A stretch of 64,000 nt of DNA from Nymphaea colorata. Its lineage: Eukaryota > Streptophyta > Magnoliopsida > Nymphaeales > Nymphaeaceae. The number at the start of each line of letters is the position of its first letter. The first letter of the stretch is position 1. A model generated the notes under the pieces. It saw nothing but the letters and a program-made list of their open reading frames with translations. It was not told the DNA's origin and did no database searches. The position numbers and the translations under genes are program-made. Positions 57,703 through 64,000 of this stretch are shown piece by piece. The DNA lies in assembly GCF_008831285.2 (NCBI RefSeq), contig NC_045143.1, positions 11,886,714 through 11,950,713 on the forward strand. Reading direction: 5' to 3'.

Positions 57703-58137
57703 TTACTGAGCTTCATCATCTTGCTCAATTTCGGAGGCAGGGTCCTCTTCCTCCTCGATGCAGTCGCTGCCGTATGCAGCATGCCCATTACCAAAAGCTT
57801 TTATGTGATCCTTGAGGGACCTCTTGTGTTTGAAATCAGAGCCGCAAGTACAGTACCATAGCTTCCCACAGTTCTTCTCATGTGTTCTCCAATCACCTCT
57901 AACAGCAAAAGCCTTGCTACATTTCCTGCACACGAAGGGTTTGATTCCATGTTTTCTCTTGTAATGAGTCTGTAGGGTTCTGAAATCCTTAAGCGGCTTT
58001 GCCCTTGGGTGGTCTATATTATTCTTACATCCAGGTGAGCAGCAATAACAAGGTAGCCTCAGCATTGCCGTCGGTTGGGTTCCCCTAAGAGACTCTGGAC
58101 CTTTCCTGTACTGCGAGCCATGCCCCCACATATGCAT
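57703..58137 (-). CDS. WIP: WIP exon 2: fingers 1 (end) to 4 and acidic tail
   Basis: It starts at [20 protein letters not shown] just after the acceptor TGCAG. The earlier in-frame ATG-CAG upstream is part of the intron end, not coding. It ends with TGA at 57705-57703. Confidence 0.94.
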   Translation of the reverse strand: MHMWGHGSQYRKGPESLRGTQPTAMLRLPCYCCSPGCKNNIDHPRAKPLKDFRTLQTHYKRKHGIKPFVCRKCSKAFAVRGDWRTHEKNCGKLWYCTCGSDFKHKRSLKDHIKAFGNGHAAYGSDCIEEEEDPASEIEQDDEAQ

Positions 58138-58562
58138 CTGCATTTAGTCAAATAAGGAGAGCAGCACACCACGAGGAAGATTAAAGAGAGTCCGTAATCT
58201 TCAACATATATATGTTGGAACCTAGTTCACCAAAGCAAAAAAAAGAAAAGAAAAAACAAAGAAAAAGGTTATAGATTAGGAGGGGTTCAGCATTTCGAGA
58301 CACATTTACTCCTGCAATGTGCGCCCATGTTTAGGGTTTTGATCCAAGTATTATTCAAAAATTGTTGTATAACTTGTCAGTGCTTAATGAGCAGTTTCTG
58401 ATGATGATTATCAACTGGTGAACAATGGAAGGAACAGCAAGAAAACATGCATTGTTGATAAAACATGAAACCTATAGCAAAAGCCATCACAATTTTCATG
58501 CTTTTAGTCGGGTGAAAAAGTATCTATTACCTTTTCTTTTCCTTTCTTCCTTAGCTGATATC

Positions 58563-58605
<43 letters not shown>

Positions 58606-59820
58606 TTTCATTACTTTAAAGAAAGAGGAAACTAGAAAGCAGCACATAAATACAAGATCTCCTTGATGAATTTATTTTCTGCGTCATCTAAACGGGCTCA
58701 GACAGCAGAGCAGATCTTAGACTCTGAGTTTCACTGTTTGTGAACCCTTGCCTCTCTCTAGCTTACATAATAGATCCAAATAAAGGATTGAGAGAAAGGA
58801 GAGAGAAAGAGGCAAAGGAAGAGGAGAAGCACTGCAAAGAGTAGAAAACTCAGAAGTTTCAGAGAGCTTGCAGGAGGCCTTAACACGCGCGCCGATGACT
58901 CACACGCCTTCCCAAGTACCAAAAGCAGAAGGAACAAAAGGCTCTTGAATTGTTCAATCACGCACGCAAAAAGAAGCGTTAACACCCTTCGCCTTCATGG
59001 CACCGTCCTCCATGCAAACTAAAGGGGAAAAAGAAAAAGAACATAATAAACTCTCACCTCTCTCTCTCCTTTTCTAATGGAAGCGTGTGGGATCAGAATC
59101 CCACGTGCTCGACATGAAGAAACTACAAGAGGAAGGAAGACACTGAGATCAACAACAGCAGCCACGAGAAATTTTGCCCAGAAAATGTATGAATTGAACA
59201 TGTCAACATTTGGACAGAAACAAGAGAGGAAAATGAAGGATGGGCAGAGGCTTTTGACAGTAAAAGAGTTGTTAGGCAAAAGTCAAGTACTAACACAAAC
59301 TACCATCAAAACCAAAAAAGGTAATTGGTCAGAAGGAAAGTCAAGGGTAAGGAGATGTGGCCACATATTTCACTGAACGAGTGATCTAGTTCTAATTTAA
59401 GCAACAGAAAAATGAATAACTGAGCATGGCATGCGCAACTACAAGAATCATAAGAAGATCAACCTTATCAAAAACGTCATTGGCGATTAGGTCTACAGCA
59501 AGCGTTCTGGATAAAAAACTCTATTAGCACTGCCAACAAGATTATTGTACAAGCAAAATTTTTCATCGGCAGTCTGTTTTTCTAACTTGCCAAGAAATAG
59601 ACATAAAAGGAACAAGGAAGAATAGCCAAAATCAAAATTCTTTGAAGCCAAGATCATCACATTCAAAATATTAAAAAGCTGACTAGACATAAAGCTTTTC
59701 TCGGACCAATTTCAAACTTTCCAGCAGAAAGATCAAAAACAGCATTGGAGATGTAAGAAATATGAAACCTAAGTGGAACTGTTCAGTACCAAGATGAGAC
59801 TAGAAACAATAAATCTAACA

Positions 59821-59863
<43 letters not shown>

Positions 59864-60447
59864 TGAGAGACCTGCATGTTGTTGTATCGGTTGAAGGTCT
59901 TAGAGCAAACAGGGCAGGCGAACTGAGTCGGGCCAATCAGGATCTGGGAAGGAGTGGGGATCCAGTACTGACCTTTGTTGAGTTTGCCTGTAGGGCACAC
60001 CCCAGCATCATCCGCCTTGTCCACTTCCTCCGGGCAGGAAGAGAACCAGGAAGAGGAGCAGGATGCCTGTGCAGAAAGCTGCTGCAGCAGGTCTGCTGTC
60101 CCACAGTTAGGCAACCCGATGTGCAAGGCCACCGTCAGACCATCATCACCACCATCACCATCTCCACAGCAGTTCTCTCTCTTGTTCTTCTGATGGACCT
60201 CAGCAGTAGAATCAGCCTCCTCCTGGCTTTTCTCGTCATCCCTTCTGGGACTCAAGCTCAACAAGGGGAGTGCTTCTCTTAGAGGTGGGGAGCCTGGCGG
60301 TTCAGCACCAGTCACGGTATGATGATAAGGACAATTTTGATAATAGGATGATGAGATGTGAGAGTAAGCTGAAGGATATTGGTGTTGATAGACAAGAGAG
60401 TTGTAGTTGAACCATCGCTTGTACATACTATAGTAGGGATCATTCAT
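57703..60447 (-). CDS. WIP: WIP-family C2H2 zinc-finger transcription factor, complete (2 exons)
   Basis: A nuclear DNA-binding regulator of the plant-specific WIP family (TT1, NTT and relatives), which acts in organ and tissue patterning. Exon 1 is 60447-59872 (192 codons) and exon 2 is 58137-57703 (145 with stop), giving 336 residues. The N-terminus ([17 protein letters not shown]) and [14 protein letters not shown] precede the diagnostic Trp-Ile-Pro at residues 162-164. Four fingers follow: C178/C181/H194/H198; the atypical [11 protein letters not shown]...HYKRKH (222-255); CRKCSKAF...H (262-278); and YCTCGSDF...H (287-303). The family motif [11 protein letters not shown] ends the core, and an acidic tail ([14 protein letters not shown]) closes the protein. 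The single intron splits finger 1 between Gln192 and Met193, the usual place in this family. Most like the shorter WIP members; the subgroup is not settled. Confidence 0.95.
58560..58603. repeat. (TA)n microsatellite
   Basis: An almost pure TA run with one TG interruption in the WIP intron. Confidence 0.95.
59824..59860. repeat. (GA)n microsatellite next to the WIP splice donor
   Basis: On the transcribed strand this is a (CT)n tract starting about 11 bases after the donor GTCTCTCACTG. Confidence 0.95.
59872..60447 (-). CDS. WIP: WIP exon 1: N-terminus, WIP motif, start of finger 1
   Basis: The ATG at 60447 opens [21 protein letters not shown] His/Tyr/Ser-rich N-terminus, an [10 protein letters not shown] motif and an acidic Gly-rich part (GDGDGGDDG) lead to [20 protein letters not shown]. 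The donor follows NNMQ. Confidence 0.94.
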
Positions 60448-60675
60448 GCTGGAAGTTGCAAGCTAAGCAGCAAGCGATCTGGGGTTGATAATTATTAAAA
60501 GGAGTGAACCCCAAATCTCAAAAGAGAAAGCTGAAGAAGAAAAGTTGGATTCTACAGTTAGAGCGAGAGAAAAATCTTTTACCTATTGGAAGATAGAGTT
60601 TGAGAGAGAGAGGGCGAGAGAGGGAGAGGGAGGGAGAGGGATGGTGCGGGAGGAGCTGCTGCATAAAAGTACTCG

Positions 60676-60723
<48 letters not shown>

Positions 60724-60760
60724 GTGACAAGAAAACCCAAAAGACAGTCACAGGTTGGGG
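60448..60760 (-). promoter_or_regulatory. CT/GA-rich leader of the WIP gene
   Basis: On the gene strand this is pyrimidine-rich (Y-patch-like), including a (CT)n run (60679-60722 on the plus strand as GA) and CTCTCCCTCCCTCTCCC-type text. Long CT tracts are common in plant core promoters and leaders. The transcription start is not determined. Confidence 0.5.
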
Positions 60761-62490
60761 TTAGAGATTGTCCCCCATGATGTGCACCGGTTGTCAATGA
60801 GGTCATACCATATTACATAGGTAACACTGCTCAATTACTGTGCTGCCCTGTCAGTTGCGTTAGAGTTGGTTAACATGCATCGCCACCATTAAGAGGGCAG
60901 CCTGTCGTCAACTTAATGACTACCATACCCTTCCCTTGGAAGGTCCTTTTAATGCACATATATATACCATGGATTTCAAATTTAATGGATGTTAGTCTAT
61001 GACTAAAAATTAAAAATTTATTGTTAAAAACCATCACTTAGTCGCGTCAACAATGCAGTGCAGCAACAGTTCTTGGTGCTTTAAGCAATTTTTTATGATA
61101 TTTTCAATGATAATTTTTTTACTTTTAATCATTCGACACCATGTATCATATGTAATATTTGAATCTACCTCATACATATTGAAATCATCCCACTATTCGA
61201 TGTCACTAGATAGTCTAGATTATAAAAAATTATACCATTTCACCAAAACCGTGAGTAACTATTTCTGAAAGCTTCGAAGCCATCACTACCCCATAAACCA
61301 CTGCTAGTGGCCCGTGTGAAGACTTCTAGTGATGGTTTTTAAGTATTTAGCATCCCACAACTCCAACAGCCAGCTTATTTCAAATTCCATATATATGTGT
61401 CTGCATCGGGCAAGCTTCACCACAACTATACTAGTTAGGGCAAACATGACTTTTGAATTTTTTTTCTCTCCTCATTAAATGTTTGCTATGAATGGCCTGT
61501 TCAAGGGACAAATTAAAGATAATCATAGGGCTAAATCTAATTTAAAATATAAAGTTTTGGTTACATTATGATGTCTGAGAGGATTCCAAGACATTTCTAG
61601 TTCACTTGAATTGTTCCCAATGAATTCAAAGGCTGATACATAGATTAGATTCTATCAGCCAACAAATATAAAATTGTTGAATAAATTTAGTTTGTGAAAT
61701 CTGATCGACATTTCAATTTTTTGAAATTTCTATTGTTTTGTAAAAACTCAAATTCTTTCTCATTTCAACACATTTATCTCCACTTCGAAGACACCCTCAA
61801 AAACATAGTTTTGTGAAATCTTGGTTTTGCAAAAACCAAGTAATTAATCAGCTTCATAAAACTAGTTTTTATGATTGAATGGCATCTCAGAAACATTGTT
61901 TGTTGTGAATTATCTTGGAAGGGGATAGGTTATTCACTCTCCTTTTGAAAACTAGTCCTTTTCAAAATTGAGTTCTCTCAAAATTTAGTTTTAGTTCCAT
62001 CAAAATATTCAAAACCTATTGTTTTGGATGTAAAACATCATTGTTTTTCCAAAACAGTGTTTTAGAGTGTCATCCAAATGCCCCTATAGATTATTTTTCA
62101 TGGAAAACTATAATTGAGGTGTCATTTAGCACTTAGAGTATTAGAAAATGGGCCGGGACCCTAGACAAGCATTTCCATTATCTCTTGCTATAACACACAT
62201 TTTCCCCCATCTCTAGAAAAACAATTATAGGTGGTTGCTGGTGTAAAACTATAAATAGTATTCCATTTAGCATCTTGAGCATTATAAAAACTTGCAAGTA
62301 CAACAAAGGAGTCATTAGAAGTTCCAAAAGAATTTGCTAGCCTTAGGAACTTGATGTATTCTATTTGCAAATGCAAAACAATCTATAGATACCCAAATTT
62401 AACTTCTTTATTTTTCTACTTTTCCCATCTTCTAACTATTTTGGATTTTTTTTCCCTAAGTGTTTTCAACTGTAATGCCACAAAAGTTCA
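60761..62490. other. Unassigned intergenic sequence
   Basis: No gene or clear repeat end was seen. It is AT-rich with short frames only. Confidence 0.4.
60955..60970 (-). promoter_or_regulatory. Possible TATA box
   Basis: On the minus strand GGTATATATATGTGC lies about 510 bp upstream of the WIP start codon. It is plausible only if the leader is long. Confidence 0.25.
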
Positions 62491-62494
62491 TCTC

Positions 62495-62700
62495 ATATCT
62501 AAGATGGTGAAGAATCTTGGGAAATTTATAAAGGACTCCTTAAGTTATTGATTATTCTGGTTCCTAACATTTTTAGGATTAGGATCGAAGTTGATATGGG
62601 GCAGGTTGGGATATGCCAAACTTGGTTGTGACATTTGATATCAGAGCCGATTTAACACTTGGACCTGGGGTTCCACATTTGTAACATCTCATTAAAAAGT
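62495..62700 (+). mobile_element. Second TRIM copy, diverged and 3' truncated
   Basis: An LTR-like segment (GAAGAATCTTGGGAAATTTATAAAGG..., CCTAACATTTTTAGGATTAG, GGTTGGGATATGCC) ends in TTGTGACA at 62633. It is followed by TGATATCAGAGCC (62636-62648), a short internal part (ACACTTGGACCTGGGGTTCCACA), and TGTAACATCTC at 62680, the start of a second LTR that cannot be followed. Order and wording match the TRIM at 7672-8036. Confidence 0.72.
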
Positions 62701-64000
62701 TCCCCAAGTTACTTTTGCTACTAAGCTAAGAATGGTTCCACTAACTTTGACAATGTAAGCAAAACCCCAGCACCTAGAAGAAGGAAAAGTGGCAGGAAGA
62801 TTGCTGTGAGTGGGATGTTCCCAGCACTTTGTGGTGTGCCCTAACATCAGGCAGCTAGTGAGGATGTTCAACCATTTTGAATAGTCAATTATAAGGTACA
62901 AGTTATTTGCCAAGTCTGAGAAGGAAACAGTTAGGTGAACAAATACTTGTAAGTGCATGCAAAGGAAAACTCTAAAATACAATTAATCAAATCTTCATAA
63001 TGTGGCCTCCAACATCCTGTATGCCACACATATGATACTCATTTTCATCCTCTTCAGATGACACCATGAGACCACTAGTCCAATCAAGATGTCGAGTGGT
63101 TTGAGAGGATGAACTTGGTCATCTACAATGATTTTGTTAGTAAATAGTATGCTTGGACCACTTTATGCAAACCAAAAATGCAAATAATGCAACAATTTTA
63201 CAAAGAAGATATTAGAGCTTGGGTAAAGTTTGATCTGATAAAAAAAATGAAGATAAAAAAAGAAAAGCAGATTCACATGGATAAGAATGTTTTGTCCAAA
63301 GCTGATTAGTAGGTCCCACCAACCCAAAGCACCAAGGTAACCTGTATTACATTGAATCAATATCAGTTGTGTAAGATTATTAGGAATGTGCATAAAAGTT
63401 AGAACACAAAATCGACTATTCTTGCAAGTACAAATAACTCTAAAATGTGAAGACAGAATCTTGCAAGTACAAATAAGATAATATTGTAGTGGATAAAATC
63501 ATGATGTGAAGTATAAGGATTTGACTTTGACTACAACCTATAACTTATATCCCACAAGTGGTGTCAGATACCAGTTCTTTCAAGCACATAGCCATAAAGA
63601 CAAGTGTGAATAGTTTTAGGCAAGGTTTTCCCAAGAATTCTCCAAAAAGCAAATGAAAGAGGGATTATATATATGTGTATGTGTGATTACAACATAAAAT
63701 GATATGGATTACTATTATAATGTCTTCATCTCTGCTTCATGTTAAACTAACTTAAAGTCTATGATGACATATATGTTGTTTAGTAGTCTTCATTGTATTG
63801 TGATATTTGTCAACTATCTAGGAGAATATGCTTCCAAGCATCATTGAATTGATAGGCATTGACAACTTCATAATAGCATACAAAGGTATTCAATAATAAA
63901 AACATGGTGTACTATTCTATAGGCATTTTGGAAGCATCATATTATTGTTTTAAGACGTGCGATGTGATTATGGATGTCATATTCTTATATTTAATAATTA
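62701..64000. other. Unassigned sequence to window end
   Basis: Short frames only. A stretch near 63085-63240 (WFERMNLV..., KEDIRAWVKFDL) might be decayed retrotransposon gag, but this is weak. Confidence 0.3.

Larger units (their letters stand above)
58138..59871 (-). other. WIP intron
   Basis: 1734 bp. It contains a TA microsatellite (58560-58603), short frames with no domain, and a (CT)n run close to the donor. No other gene was recognised inside. Confidence 0.85.

Noticed and set aside
58758-58985. Leu-rich peptide frame inside the WIP intron
   Set aside because: No conservation evidence; the frame is open through pyrimidine-rich sequence.
59773-60282. Plus-strand frame of 169 codons opposite WIP exon 1
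   Set aside because: It is the shadow of a real coding exon on the other strand. No domain is present.
60485-60806. Several frames upstream of the WIP gene on both strands
   Set aside because: They are driven by the GA/CT repeat of the leader, with Ser-Leu or Glu-Arg repeats only.

Overview
The window is nuclear DNA of a flowering plant. It holds three protein-coding genes with long introns and canonical GT-AG junctions, set in decayed retrotransposons, miniature elements and microsatellites (TA, CA and GA runs). The gene families (plant SC35-like SR protein, plant GPH/MFSD12-like transporter, WIP zinc finger), the Copia and Ty3/gypsy remnants and the CT/GA-rich leaders support this. I cannot name the species. 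I see no rRNA, clear tRNA, CRISPR or bacterial-type feature.

Region by region: (1) 1-3108, plus strand: last five coding exons of an SR splicing factor of the SCL30/SCL30A/SCL33 type, truncated by the window start. (2) 3109-5718: spacer between two convergent genes, with a possible tRNA-derived SINE. (3) 5719 to about 18580, minus strand: a complete 12-exon, 483-residue major facilitator of the GPH/MFSD12-like family. All junctions keep frame. Its introns carry a TRIM with matching target duplications, two adjacent copies of a microsatellite-flanked MITE, a Copia remnant and several microsatellites. (4) About 19100-24410: a decayed tandem segmental duplication. The second copy was later invaded by a GC-rich hAT-like MITE and by a 1.3 kb segment flanked by 7-bp repeats. 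(5) 24553-25760 Copia remnant; 26492-26945 hAT-like MITE with 8-bp target duplications; 31750-33060 LINE remnant; 33099-33476 a further copy of the microsatellite-flanked MITE. (6) 35900-40300: poorly resolved repeats, including a CACTA-like terminus, an LTR plus primer-binding site on the minus strand, and an antisense LINE-like stretch. (7) About 40600-50740: a chain of Ty3/gypsy (Tat-like) pieces, LTR end / internal / 3.7 kb LTR / internal with gag and protease / LTR start, running into a Copia element at about 50750-55000. (8) 57703-60447, minus strand: a complete two-exon WIP-family C2H2 zinc-finger gene (336 residues) with a CT/GA-rich leader. (9) 60750-64000: spacer with a second, diverged TRIM copy at about 62495-62700.

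The three genes have unrelated roles (pre-mRNA splicing, membrane transport, developmental transcription) and do not form a pathway. I found no convincing new multi-gene system. The most notable signals are the MITE family whose copies sit between microsatellites, the tandem duplication, the chained gypsy LTRs and the small TRIM family.
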